Source: a virus
Reading direction: 5' to 3' (one strand)
Virus record (IMG/VR): IMGVR_UViG_3300030202_000305
Span: 1-26,141 of that record
DNA: 26,141 nt
Positions 1 to 9,058 of the stretch are shown here, in pieces; the stretch's first letter is position 1; every line of letters starts with the position of its first letter. The notes beneath the pieces are model-generated. The model was not told the DNA's origin, ran no database searches, and saw only the letters and a list, made by a program, of their open reading frames with translations. Made by a program: the position numbers and the translations under genes.

Positions 1-399
1 GCAGGACGTGATGTTAGTGATTTATTACCTCACTTTGGAAAGTTAGCTAAGTTAGACACAGAGATACAACTTGCTGAAAGCGGTAAACACAAAGGCCCAC
101 TAGGTAGACTTACGAGTAGCGAAGAAGAGGGTTTTGCTATAGCTTCAGCTAAGATGAAACACAAAGAAGCTATGGACATGTTGCGAGAAACGTGTCAGCT
201 ATTTGGCCCACCTGGTATGTGGGATTTAGTAGTTAAAGAACAAGCTGCAGCTAGGCAAAGACACAAGGAAGCACTAGAACTACAAGCTAAACAAAGAGAT
301 CAAATGTTTTGGGGCATATCTGTAGTTTTAGGTGTATTAGTATTTGTAGGTGGCTGTGTTGTTATGATATACGGATTAAATGAAGCTGTAAATGGATAA
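1..399 (+). CDS. Partial protein with C-terminal membrane segment (5' end outside window)
   Basis: The reading frame is open from base 1, so the gene starts left of the window; the internal Met at 154 is probably not the real start. The visible 132 residues are mostly charged, probably helical sequence (K/E/Q-rich, with a probable coiled coil at visible residues ~80-98). One strong hydrophobic segment follows near the C-terminus (about visible residues 103-125, WGISVVLGVLVFVGGCVV), then a short tail. This helical-stalk-plus-anchor layout is seen in phage membrane-associated proteins such as spanin or holin accessories and some virion proteins, but no family motif is recognisable. It ends 13 bases before the next + strand gene, in the same late block. 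Function unknown. Confidence 0.7.
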   Translation, partial: AGRDVSDLLPHFGKLAKLDTEIQLAESGKHKGPLGRLTSSEEEGFAIASAKMKHKEAMDMLRETCQLFGPPGMWDLVVKEQAAARQRHKEALELQAKQRDQMFWGISVVLGVLVFVGGCVVMIYGLNEAVNG

Positions 400-412
400 T
401 AGGTAAAGTACT

Positions 413-3400
413 ATGGCAAAGAAGTTTAAAGGTTTTAACAACCAACAGACACACCAGCTTCTAAAGGAGATGGGCTTCACTGGCCCTGCCCAAAAAGATG
501 AGATGGATGCATTTATTGCTTCTAGTCCTTCTGCTGGTTCTATGCTTGGGCGTTACACAGATATAGCTAGACAGCGTGTTGAGGGTGGCCCACTAGCACA
601 GACAGGTATGGCTGAAGGTGGTGAAGTTGATTACAGTACTTACTACGATGACCAAGGTAATTTACGTAACATAGAGCTAGATAAATTACAAACAAACCCT
701 GCTTTAAAAAATGCTGCAGCTTTAAGTTCTGCTCAACAAGATATACTAAAGATGAGCCAAGGTAAGTTAGCTACAGATTTACAGTACGATACTAATAAAG
801 ATGGTGTGATAACTGCAGCAGATGCCGTAGGCTATACACAGCAGACACAGCAACAAGCGCAACAACAACAACAGTCTTTATTAGATCAGCAAATTAAAGA
901 TAGACAGAGCGAGATTGATGCACTAAACGCTAGACTGCGTGAGCTACAGGGTTTACCTAAGAATGTAAATATAACCCAACCTATATCTTCTTACCAACAA
1001 CCACCTATTACTAAGATGCCTATTGATGAAGTTGTGCCTATGGAAACAACCCAAACTGCTTTAGGTGATACTACTACTACTACTAAAACAGAAGAAGTAC
1101 AGTTAAGCGACTTAGATAAATTAAAAAAAGACAGAGATGATGTACAGAAACAGCTAGATGATGCCTCTGGTAACGCTTATTTAACAGCAGGTGAAACAGC
1201 AGATGATGATACTATAAGTGGGTATAAGTATACAAAAGATCAAATTTTAAAACAAATAAGCGACTTAGGTAATGACTTTAATAATGATAAAATAAATAAA
1301 CCAGATTATGATGCTAATGTTGCTGCTTTAAATACAGCAGTTGCATCTTACGATAAAAAAATAGAAGACATGACATCTAGTCTACAAGAGGAATTAAACA
1401 CTGCGTCTTCTGCAGTAGATGAATACATAGAAGCTAGACCAGCACCAGGTACTAAAACTATTGTAAAGGGTTCTACAGCTAAAGGCCCAACACCTGCTGC
1501 TGCTAACTTAGATGCTGCACAGCAAGAGTACGCTACAGCACAGCAAACTTTAGTAGAGGCACAGCTTGCAGTAAGTAACTTAGACACTGACGCAGACATA
1601 CCTGATGATATACTAGCGCAGTTTCCAGCCATACCACAAGAAGAGGGTTTTGAAAACTTAAATGGTACAGGTGCTGGCAGAGGCGGTCAAGCTGAAGTAT
1701 TATTAAGTCAGACATTTAAAAAAGGTATCGTTCCATCAGACCCTACAAAATTTAAAGTAACTGGAGATTCAAAAAATTATACAATAACTTATGATGATGG
1801 TACTGTTATTAAAGGTTATAATAGAAATAACTCTGATGACGTTACTAATGATTTTAATGCATATGCAGCAGAGATTAATAAGTTTAAAGAGTTAGATGCA
1901 TACAAAGAATATGGAAAACTACTACCAGGCTACGTAGAGCGTAAGGCTTTGGAGGATGCTGAACTTGCAAACACACAAGCGCAAGCTAAAGTAAGCACAG
2001 CACAAAAACAGTTTGAAACTACAGACATACCTAGCACTTCTGAAGCTTTAGGTAAAGCTATAAGTGATCCCTCTTCTCTTGTAACTAAGCAAAAGGTTGC
2101 AGGTATTGAAGCACAAGATGACCAGTTTATAAAAGAAGGTACAGGTCAGGTAGCAGAAGCAGAGCGTTTTCAAACTAAGCTAGGCAAGGCAACCCTAGCT
2201 AAAGAAGTTGTAAACAATGGCGCAGCTACATATGAAGCCGTACTAGCTCAAGATAAAGTTAAGGCTGCACTAGCTGAGTTTGCAGCGCAGACAGGTACAC
2301 CATCAGCAGATGCTATATCTAAAGCTGAAACTATGACACCTGAAGAGTTAGCACAGCTAAACCTTGACCCAGCTACTGCAGACTTTATTAGAGACATACC
2401 TGAAATCAAAAGAAAGATTATGGATGGTGAGCTTCCTGAAGGCTTTGCTGCATTTGATGAGTACGTCAAAGTAAGAGGCGCACAGTTTGAAGGTGAAGTT
2501 GAACAAGCTAGAGTTGTAAACTTTGAAGACAAACCGCCTGAAGCAAAACCACAAGTAGACTACAACCTTGATCCTACTGCCATAGCTTTAGCTGAAGCAA
2601 CTAAAGTAGAACAAGCTGCACAGTTTGCAGAAATAGCATCAGCACCAGAGAAGCAATCTAAGTATGTACCTAACTTTACAGGTGAAGAGCGTGATGTAGT
2701 TACAGATGATGAAATAATTGATGTAAACAAAATCATCAACAGCCCTGAGATTATAGTAGTAGGTGAAACCATTGAAGCCTTAACTGGTGACGCTGTAGCT
2801 AAAGCAGCAAGTACATCTTTTACTCAAGCACTAGAAGCTAAAGCAATTATAGGCGCAGTTAGTGCTAACTCTACTGTAGCTGGACAATTAGAAAAGCTAA
2901 TGAGTAGCTTTGATGACGGTACACCAGCGTGGGCTGCAGGAGCACTGCGTAGTGTAAACGCTACCATGCTTGCTCGTGGGCTAGGTGGTAGCTCTATGGC
3001 TGCTGCAGCAATGGTACAGGCTGCAATGGAAACTACTCTACCTATAGCACAAGCTGACGCTTCTATCTTTCAAGCTATGGACATGGAGAATGTACGTAAT
3101 GCCCAAGCTGTATCTTTAGCTAATGCTGCTGCTGCACAAAACTTTGACTTAGCTAACTTGTCAAACAGACAAGCTGCAAACTTGCAGAAGTCTTTAGGTA
3201 ATACCAACCTGCAGATGCAGAACTTGTCAAATACACAAGAGGCTGTGTTAGCATCTGCACAACTTAAAGCAAGCCTACGTGGGCAGGTGTTAGGCGTCAA
3301 AGAAAACGTATCTATAGCTAATGCTGCACGTTATGCACAAGTAAACGACATAAACCTTACTAACGCACAGCAGTCAAGTATACTTAGGGCTAGTCAAGAT

Positions 3401-4687
3401 TTAGAAGTAGACATGGCTAACTTGTCAAACAGACAGCAGACTGCTTTATCTAACTTACAAGTCAAGGCTGCAATGATGGGCCAAGACTTAACTAATGAGC
3501 AACAGACTGCAGTACTTACAACTACACAAGCTTTTGAGTCTAAGCTGGCTGAAGCTACACGTAAGCAACAGGCGTTCATACAAGATGCTGCATCCATTGC
3601 AGCTATGGAAGGACAGTCACTAAGTAACAGCCAACAGACACAACTATTTAACGTAGGTAACGTTGTAGCTGAACGTGGTCTTAACTTAAATAATGAACAG
3701 CAAACTACGCTATTTAATTCTACTAATAAGATGACTATGGACGTTGAAGACTTGTCAAACCGTCAACAAGCTGTACTAGCTCAAGCACAGATAGAAGCAG
3801 CCATGAGGGGTCAAGAGCTTACGAATGACCAGCAAATTAGGATCATAAAAACTGAGCGTATAGCTGAGATAGCTAACCAACAGTTTAGTGCAGACACAGC
3901 TAGGGTTATGCGTACATCTGAATTAGCTAACACTGTAGACTTATCTAACTTGAGTAACAGAAACGCTAAAGTTATGGCTGACGCTGCAGCTATGTCGCAG
4001 GTTGACATTACTAACTTAAACAACAGACAACAAGCTGCACAACAGAAAGCAGCAGCATTCTTAGAGATGGACTTTGCAAACCTATCTAATGAACAACAGA
4101 TGGAAATGTTTAAGGCACAAAGCACAACGCAAACTATTCTTAGTGATCAAGCTGCAGAAAATTCAGCAGCACAGTTTAACGCTGAAAGCATTAACCAGAA
4201 TAATCAATTCTATGACGGTTTAAATGCACAGATTGATATGCACAATACAGCACAGCAGAACGCTATGGAACAGTTTAACGTAGGTGAAGAGAACGCCATG
4301 ACTAAGTTTCAAGGTGAGATTGACAACCAGCGTGATATGTTTAATGCATCTAATGAACTAATTGTAGCACAAGCTAACACACAGTGGCGGCAAAGTATAG
4401 CTACAACTAATACTGCTGCAATAAACAACGCTAACATGAATGAAGCTATGGCTGCTAACAACTTGACTACGCAAGGTATCAATGAGCTTTGGCAGCAAGA
4501 GCGTGACCTAATGAATTACGCATGGACTAGTGCTGAGAGTGCTTTGCAAAGAGAAAACCAGTTGACTATAAACAAGGTAGCTTCTGAAGGATCAAAGAGT
4601 GCAGGTTTAGCTAATGCTGCAGGAACAGTGATAGGTGCTATTGTTAGGGGTAGCTTTGGTGGATTTACTTCAGGAACAGGAAAGTAA
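413..4687 (+). CDS. Large Q/A/N-rich virion structural protein with 22-residue repeat array
   Basis: This 1424-aa protein of a late operon has no enzyme motif and is probably a virion component. The N-terminus (1-70) is a compact helical region resembling one I recall in uncharacterised marine podovirus and cyanophage proteins. Residues 126-137 form a canonical EF-hand-like loop (DxNxDGxIxxxD), followed by a poly-Q stretch (~142-160). Residues ~150-410 look like coiled coil with linkers. Residues ~860-890 are Ala/Met-rich. From residue 894 to ~1333 the chain is a degenerate 22-residue repeat (L-[S/T]-N-x-Q-Q...). The tail (~1395-1424) is Gly-rich. The start at 413 has a modest AGGT upstream. 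The stop is 4 bases before the next start. A tail, fibre or ejected-core role is inference from position, size and repeats. Confidence 0.85.
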   Translation: MAKKFKGFNNQQTHQLLKEMGFTGPAQKDEMDAFIASSPSAGSMLGRYTDIARQRVEGGPLAQTGMAEGGEVDYSTYYDDQGNLRNIELDKLQTNPALKNAAALSSAQQDILKMSQGKLATDLQYDTNKDGVITAADAVGYTQQTQQQAQQQQQSLLDQQIKDRQSEIDALNARLRELQGLPKNVNITQPISSYQQPPITKMPIDEVVPMETTQTALGDTTTTTKTEEVQLSDLDKLKKDRDDVQKQLDDASGNAYLTAGETADDDTISGYKYTKDQILKQISDLGNDFNNDKINKPDYDANVAALNTAVASYDKKIEDMTSSLQEELNTASSAVDEYIEARPAPGTKTIVKGSTAKGPTPAAANLDAAQQEYATAQQTLVEAQLAVSNLDTDADIPDDILAQFPAIPQEEGFENLNGTGAGRGGQAEVLLSQTFKKGIVPSDPTKFKVTGDSKNYTITYDDGTVIKGYNRNNSDDVTNDFNAYAAEINKFKELDAYKEYGKLLPGYVERKALEDAELANTQAQAKVSTAQKQFETTDIPSTSEALGKAISDPSSLVTKQKVAGIEAQDDQFIKEGTGQVAEAERFQTKLGKATLAKEVVNNGAATYEAVLAQDKVKAALAEFAAQTGTPSADAISKAETMTPEELAQLNLDPATADFIRDIPEIKRKIMDGELPEGFAAFDEYVKVRGAQFEGEVEQARVVNFEDKPPEAKPQVDYNLDPTAIALAEATKVEQAAQFAEIASAPEKQSKYVPNFTGEERDVVTDDEIIDVNKIINSPEIIVVGETIEALTGDAVAKAASTSFTQALEAKAIIGAVSANSTVAGQLEKLMSSFDDGTPAWAAGALRSVNATMLARGLGGSSMAAAAMVQAAMETTLPIAQADASIFQAMDMENVRNAQAVSLANAAAAQNFDLANLSNRQAANLQKSLGNTNLQMQNLSNTQEAVLASAQLKASLRGQVLGVKENVSIANAARYAQVNDINLTNAQQSSILRASQDLEVDMANLSNRQQTALSNLQVKAAMMGQDLTNEQQTAVLTTTQAFESKLAEATRKQQAFIQDAASIAAMEGQSLSNSQQTQLFNVGNVVAERGLNLNNEQQTTLFNSTNKMTMDVEDLSNRQQAVLAQAQIEAAMRGQELTNDQQIRIIKTERIAEIANQQFSADTARVMRTSELANTVDLSNLSNRNAKVMADAAAMSQVDITNLNNRQQAAQQKAAAFLEMDFANLSNEQQMEMFKAQSTTQTILSDQAAENSAAQFNAESINQNNQFYDGLNAQIDMHNTAQQNAMEQFNVGEENAMTKFQGEIDNQRDMFNASNELIVAQANTQWRQSIATTNTAAINNANMNEAMAANNLTTQGINELWQQERDLMNYAWTSAESALQRENQLTINKVASEGSKSAGLANAAGTVIGAIVRGSFGGFTSGTGK
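3092..4411 (+). repeat. Degenerate in-frame 66-bp tandem repeat (22-residue periodicity)
   Basis: About twenty consecutive 66-nt units lie in frame with no insertion or deletion. Unit starts marked by L-[S/T/N]-N-x-[Q/N] fall at residues 916, 938, 982, 1004, 1026, 1070, 1092, 1114, 1136, 1180, 1202 and 1224 of the 1424-aa protein. The units at 960, 1048 and 1158, and those after 1245, are more diverged but stay in phase. The best preserved DNA core is aacttgtcaaac, seen at 3155, 3221 (with a final t), 3419 and, with the first bases changed, 3749. Each unit looks like two 11-residue halves, consistent with a hendecad helical or coiled-coil arrangement. Confidence 0.85.
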
Positions 4688-4691
4688 GGTT

Positions 4692-5975
4692 ATGAGCAGA
4701 GAACAAACAATAACTCAATACATTAGTACTTTGTTAGAGAAGGAAGGTGAGAGAGGCAGGTTTGAAAAAGAAGCTGAGAAGTATAAGCCTAAGTCAGGGC
4801 TGATGTCTAATCGTAATGAACCTAAAAAAGATGGGCCTGTAGACACAGCCCCTAAAGTTATGTCATCTGCTGACCACCTCTTTAATGCAGTAGAAGAAAT
4901 GAGCAGATATGTTGATGACTCAGGTAGTAACGCAATAACTGATTCTATAAGTAGGTCTGTAAGAATACCTAACGTCCCTACATCCATAGATAGAAGAACA
5001 CCACTAGTTGATTTGTACAGACTAAACATGGGTGGTGAGACTGAGCAAGGTTTCTTAAAAGCTCCTGCTGCCCCTGTAGCTCCTAGTATAGATACTAAAG
5101 GTAAAGGTAAGCCATCCTTTGCACAGAGTATGATAAATAGTTTAAGAAGCCGTTACCAAGAGAGAAGGATAAACCCTAATGTTAAACCGTTTCCTGAACA
5201 AAGTAGCGTTACTGTTACTGAGCTTGACGGTGCTGCTGTTGGTGGTGCTTCCGATGGGAAAGTAGATGAGGGTCTGATGAGTAGACCCTATGATAAAGAA
5301 GCTATGCTTGATATAAATGAGCCAAAAAGTGTAGGCGAAACATTTGAAGGTATATTTAAGTTTATAGAAAAGGGTGAAGGCGGTTATGAGGCCAGTAATA
5401 GAGGAACTCAAAACAAAAAAATAGTAGGTAGTGATTTATCTACTATTAGAGATGGTAAAAAACTTACAGAGATGACTCTGGGCGAAATTAAAAACTTACA
5501 AAGTATAACTAGCCCATCAAACACAAACAGACTATTTGCTGTAGGTAGATTTCAGATGATACCTGACGTTTTAAAAGAAGCACAAGAAGCTGTTGGACTT
5601 CCTGATAATACTATATTTGATGAAAAAACACAAAACATTTTAGGCCGTTACTTAATTACAGATAAGAGAGAAAAGTTAAAAGATTACCTAGCAGGTGATA
5701 GAAATATAAGCACAGAGACAGCTATGCTAGAGTTAGCAAAAGAGTTTGCTTCTTTTCCAGTACCTAAAGACATAACAATAATAAGAGGCGGTAAAGACGT
5801 GACTATAAAAAAGGGTAATACTTACTATGGTGACGGTGCAAATAAAGCAAGTCATAAAGTAGCAGATGTAAAAGCTATGTTAATAGATGCGCGTGGAGGT
5901 ATACCTATAAAAAGTGGTGTAGTAGACGAATCTCTACGCCCTAAAACTAGACCTACTAGGTTAGCTAGTAACTAA
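4692..5975 (+). CDS. Virion-associated peptidoglycan hydrolase (lysozyme/transglycosylase-like)
   Basis: This 427-aa protein probably opens the host cell wall during genome entry. I chose ATG 4692 (MSREQTITQY) rather than the upstream Met at 4635, because 4692 follows the previous stop (4685-4687) directly and the upstream extension lies inside the preceding gene. Residues 1-200 are low-complexity linker, with two GLMS motifs (~36 and ~204). The C-terminal domain (~207-400) carries the lysozyme-superfamily pattern IEKGEGGYEASNRGT (E226 or E229 as candidate catalytic Glu). It continues with LTEMTLGEI, then VGRFQMIP (284-291), typical of phage muramidase or transglycosylase folds. There is no signal peptide. 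Its place among virion genes suggests a structural lysozyme rather than a free endolysin, but an endolysin role next to the membrane protein that follows cannot be excluded. Confidence 0.72.
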   Translation: MSREQTITQYISTLLEKEGERGRFEKEAEKYKPKSGLMSNRNEPKKDGPVDTAPKVMSSADHLFNAVEEMSRYVDDSGSNAITDSISRSVRIPNVPTSIDRRTPLVDLYRLNMGGETEQGFLKAPAAPVAPSIDTKGKGKPSFAQSMINSLRSRYQERRINPNVKPFPEQSSVTVTELDGAAVGGASDGKVDEGLMSRPYDKEAMLDINEPKSVGETFEGIFKFIEKGEGGYEASNRGTQNKKIVGSDLSTIRDGKKLTEMTLGEIKNLQSITSPSNTNRLFAVGRFQMIPDVLKEAQEAVGLPDNTIFDEKTQNILGRYLITDKREKLKDYLAGDRNISTETAMLELAKEFASFPVPKDITIIRGGKDVTIKKGNTYYGDGANKASHKVADVKAMLIDARGGIPIKSGVVDESLRPKTRPTRLASN

Positions 5976-6418
5976 TGTTTGGCTTACCCTTAGAACTAAT
6001 TACGATGCTCTTCTCTACCATACTTGGTGGAGTAATGTCTATCTGGGGGCAAAGCATAAAAGGTAGGCAAGCCCAAAATGAAATGCTTATGCAACGTGCT
6101 AACTTTGAAGCCAAGCAAGTCAACAGAGCTAGAGATGCAGGTAAGAACGACAAACACTTTGCTTGGACACGTAGACTTATAGCTTTATCTGCAGTATTTA
6201 GCATTATTGTCTTGCCAAAGATAGTAGCAGTGTGGTATCCTGAAGTCACAGTTTACGTAGGATACACAGAAGTACAGGGTGGCTTTATGAACTGGCTGTT
6301 TGGCCCCGACGAAGCAATACAATGGAAGATGGCAAAAGGTTTTGTAATTACACCACTAGACACACATATAGTATCAGCCATTGTAGGACTGTACTTTGGT
6401 GCAGGTTTCACTAAGTAG
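5975..6418 (+). CDS. Three-segment membrane protein, holin-like
   Basis: This 147-aa protein has three hydrophobic stretches: residues ~5-24 (LELITMLFSTILGGVMSIWG), ~69-88 (LIALSAVFSIIVLPKIVAVW) and ~126-144 (TPLDTHIVSAIVGLYFGAG). A charged coiled segment (30-65) sits between the first two. Its start overlaps the hydrolase stop by one base (TAATG), so the two are probably translationally coupled. A cell-wall hydrolase followed by a small multi-TM protein resembles an endolysin/holin pair, and the topology resembles three-TM holins of GTA-like phages. In marine podoviruses, similar proteins also sit among ejection genes, so a virion membrane-channel role is an alternative. Membrane nature is clear; holin function is inference. 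Confidence 0.6.
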   Translation: MFGLPLELITMLFSTILGGVMSIWGQSIKGRQAQNEMLMQRANFEAKQVNRARDAGKNDKHFAWTRRLIALSAVFSIIVLPKIVAVWYPEVTVYVGYTEVQGGFMNWLFGPDEAIQWKMAKGFVITPLDTHIVSAIVGLYFGAGFTK

Positions 6419-6429
6419 GATAAAAGAAG

Positions 6430-7023
6430 ATGGAAGAACCCAATTTTGGAAGACCCATACCTGGTAACTCTTTAACGACACACAAGCCTGGAGACAGGCC
6501 TTGGGAGCGTCCACCTGAGATGTCAACGGTAGAAGAAACTCTTAGGTACTACTTTAAGATGTTAAATAACCCAGATGTTATTGATGACTTAATGACGCTA
6601 CTAGATATGGGTGTACCAATTAGACCTATAGTACAGTCTATTTATACATCAGGTGTTATGAACGGTATGCACTCTTTGGATGTAGGGCTTATTATTGAAG
6701 ACACAATGAGTGAGTTTCTAGCTACAGTAGCTAAGTCATACGAAATAGATTTTACCTTTACAGAAGAAGACCCTGCTAATTCTAAAGAAGCTAAGAATGA
6801 AAGACGTACTACAATGATGCTACAGGCTGCTATAGAAAGAGGCGAGGCTCAAGGTGAAGATGATGAAGGTGTACAGCTATTAAAGCAAATGGCTGAAACT
6901 ATAGAAGCAGAAGAAGAAGCAACACAAGAAGAAGAAACCCCTATGCCAGTAGAAGAAGAACAACAACAAGAAGAAATGCCTATTCCTGAAGGTGCAGGTC
7001 TGATGTCAAGAGGGGGTATGTAA
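6430..7023 (+). CDS. Acidic-tailed conserved phage protein of unknown function
   Basis: This 197-aa protein sits in the virion block. An N-terminal Pro-rich segment (PIPGNSLTTHKPGDRPWERPP) leads into a helical domain (~34-110). After that comes a very acidic E/Q-rich region (~140-190) ending in GLMSRGGM, a motif shared with the hydrolase gene upstream. The PIPG/SLT and PWE-PP signature resembles small proteins I recall beside portal or ejection genes in marine phages, but I cannot name a family. AGGATAAAAGAAG before ATG 6430 gives a reasonable ribosome site. An acidic disordered tail would suit a scaffold, chaperone or protein-packaging adaptor; that is speculation. Confidence 0.72.
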   Translation: MEEPNFGRPIPGNSLTTHKPGDRPWERPPEMSTVEETLRYYFKMLNNPDVIDDLMTLLDMGVPIRPIVQSIYTSGVMNGMHSLDVGLIIEDTMSEFLATVAKSYEIDFTFTEEDPANSKEAKNERRTTMMLQAAIERGEAQGEDDEGVQLLKQMAETIEAEEEATQEEETPMPVEEEQQQEEMPIPEGAGLMSRGGM

Positions 7024-7024
7024 T

Positions 7025-9058
7025 ATGTTTGATTGGAAATCTTTTGCTACAGGGTTCTTAAATGAAACTGGTAGACAGATGGAGCTTGACCGTCTTGAGA
7101 ATGTAAAGTATAAAGATGAGTTAAGAGATGATTACAAAGACGCTAAGAAAGCTTTTCAAGACAGAAAAGCACTTGTAGGTCAGGCTCAAAGCCAAGTGGG
7201 TAGGTTAAAAAAGCTAGGTGCTACTGATCAACAAATCAAAGCTGCTGCAGCCACTGGTGCTAAAGGTGTGTTTCAATTAGCAGACGCATTAGCAGCACAG
7301 CAAGAAAAGTTAAATACAGATAGACCATTAACAACCCAAGAGATTGATGTATTTATAACTGGTGCATCAGAGTTTGAAGCTGGTGATGTAGCTGAGTTTA
7401 TTGAACGCTCTTACAACTTTTCTACAGCACCACCTGATGCTACTGCAGGGCAAGACCCACGTTCAGGTATACAGAAGTTGTTTGGTATAAACCTGAGAGA
7501 AGCTACAGATGCATCTTACGGTGGTTCTGCTAGTGCCTTTGGGCCATCTAAGATGGATTTGATAGATATGTCTAGGGAAGCAGCTTACAGGAGCCTAGCT
7601 ACTGATCCTAGCAGTGTATTCTTAACTATAGATGAGGCACAGCGTGACCCTTATGATGCAACTGCGTCAAACCTAGACTACTTAGATGAGTTTGATGATT
7701 TAGAAAGACGCTTAGAAAAATCTGGCTCCCCTTACATGGGTCTTTTAACGCAGGGCAAAGATGAAGAAGCAGCAGAATTAAAAGCAAATCTTGTTAGTTC
7801 TTTAAATAAACGCTACGAAAGACGATTTGGTGATGAGTGGATTGTAGATGCGCCCTATGGTACTTACACAAAAGCTGAGATTGAAGCCGCAGAAAAAAGA
7901 CTTGCAGCTAAACCTAATGGTTCTAGTACTATACCTAGCAGTAAACCTGAAGCTAAGATTAAAGAAAAGCTAACTAATATGGTAGCTACTGATCAAGGTT
8001 CATCTCTTATAAGTGCTCCTCTGGAAGACAAAGATGGTGACACTATATCTCTTAGTTTTGGTATGGATGGTAAACCTATTAGAGCTAGTAGAATAGGAAA
8101 AGACAAAACAGTGACACCTTTTACTATGCCAGAGGGTAAAACTATAGATGATTTTGTTAATCAACTTGTAGATGCTGGTGTATTTACACAGTCTGATATA
8201 GAGCGTATGGATAGTGAATCTCGTGCAGGTAGTTTTGACCCTAGTGCAAGCGGAGAAGTAGAAACCTTTGATGCTTTAGGCGAAGCACCAGAGGTAGATA
8301 AAACTGAGACACCTAAACCAGAAGGTAAAGGTAAACCCACACCCTTTCAAATACTAGTCCCTAAAATTAAAAAATTCTTTGGTGGACTACCTGCATTTAA
8401 ACAAAAAAGGCTTAGAAGAGAGTTAAAAGAAAGACTAGAACTATCTGAAGCTCGTGCAGAAAGTTTTGATCCCAGCGCAGAAGAACCACTAGTAAAAAGA
8501 CCTAAAGCAAGTATTATACCTGCTGCTGAAGCATCTAAACGCCCTGATGAAGACTTTACACAAGACGCTACAAAAGTAGAGATAGAGCGTATTATGGACT
8601 TCTTAGAAGAAAAAGAAGAGATGGATGCTTCTTTGTTATCTACTGACACAGAAGGGCTGTTTAAGTTTCTTGATGCACTAAAAGAAGAGGACTTACCTGA
8701 AGACTTAGCTAATGACATCCAAGACTACATAAATAAGTCTGAAGCAGAAGAGCAAAGTGATGATGTAGGTGATCCACTTGTGGCTCCAGGCATACGTACA
8801 GCTTTAGAGGAGCCTACTGCTGATAGCGTTAATGTACCTGATGTTAAGACTGAAGACATGGAAATGGAGGATTATTTAAGTAAAGGAGGAGAAGACGCAT
8901 TAAGATTTTTCTTTGATGATTATGCCGTAAAAGAGGGGTATTACTCAGATAAAACTAGGCTAATAACAGAGTGGAAACGTTACGCTGCAAAGAATAGTAT
9001 TGCTAGGCCTGTTATTAAAATGATTGTTGAACAAATACAAAGAGAGATGCGTGAATGA
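7025..9058 (+). CDS. Probable internal virion (ejection) protein, 677 aa
   Basis: No enzyme domain is recognisable. The N-terminus starts MFDWKSFATGFLNE and runs into a long charged helix with coiled-coil character (~15-100). A mixed globular region follows (~100-300). The second half is linker-like and holds a duplicated motif, SE(S/A)RAxSFDPSA, at ~397-408 and ~474-485. A very basic amphipathic stretch lies between the copies (~440-465, KIKKFF...KQKRLRRELKERL). The C-terminal ~60 residues form a separate helical domain. A strong GGGGG Shine-Dalgarno sits 8 bases before ATG 7025. The last 4 bases overlap the next gene (ATGA). Position before a giant protein parallels the T7 gp15/gp16 arrangement; function is inferred from that only. 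Confidence 0.7.
   Translation: MFDWKSFATGFLNETGRQMELDRLENVKYKDELRDDYKDAKKAFQDRKALVGQAQSQVGRLKKLGATDQQIKAAAATGAKGVFQLADALAAQQEKLNTDRPLTTQEIDVFITGASEFEAGDVAEFIERSYNFSTAPPDATAGQDPRSGIQKLFGINLREATDASYGGSASAFGPSKMDLIDMSREAAYRSLATDPSSVFLTIDEAQRDPYDATASNLDYLDEFDDLERRLEKSGSPYMGLLTQGKDEEAAELKANLVSSLNKRYERRFGDEWIVDAPYGTYTKAEIEAAEKRLAAKPNGSSTIPSSKPEAKIKEKLTNMVATDQGSSLISAPLEDKDGDTISLSFGMDGKPIRASRIGKDKTVTPFTMPEGKTIDDFVNQLVDAGVFTQSDIERMDSESRAGSFDPSASGEVETFDALGEAPEVDKTETPKPEGKGKPTPFQILVPKIKKFFGGLPAFKQKRLRRELKERLELSEARAESFDPSAEEPLVKRPKASIIPAAEASKRPDEDFTQDATKVEIERIMDFLEEKEEMDASLLSTDTEGLFKFLDALKEEDLPEDLANDIQDYINKSEAEEQSDDVGDPLVAPGIRTALEEPTADSVNVPDVKTEDMEMEDYLSKGGEDALRFFFDDYAVKEGYYSDKTRLITEWKRYAAKNSIARPVIKMIVEQIQREMRE

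Noticed and set aside
838-893. CAG/CAA-rich tract as a microsatellite repeat
   Set aside because: It encodes a poly-Q linker with mixed codons and imperfect units, so it is protein low complexity rather than a DNA repeat element.
3811-4125. 104-codon - strand frame rich in Cys and Ala over the repeat region
   Set aside because: Its composition mirrors the Q/A/N repeat on the other strand; several similar shadows occur across the same gene.
3092-4411. CRISPR-like array
   Set aside because: The regular 66-base spacing is an in-frame protein repeat with no separate repeats and spacers.
4635-4691. Hydrophobic N-terminal extension (MLLLGVALVDLL) of the peptidoglycan hydrolase as a signal peptide
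   Set aside because: It is read out of frame from the Gly-rich end of the preceding gene and lacks its own ribosome site; 4692 directly after the stop is the better start.
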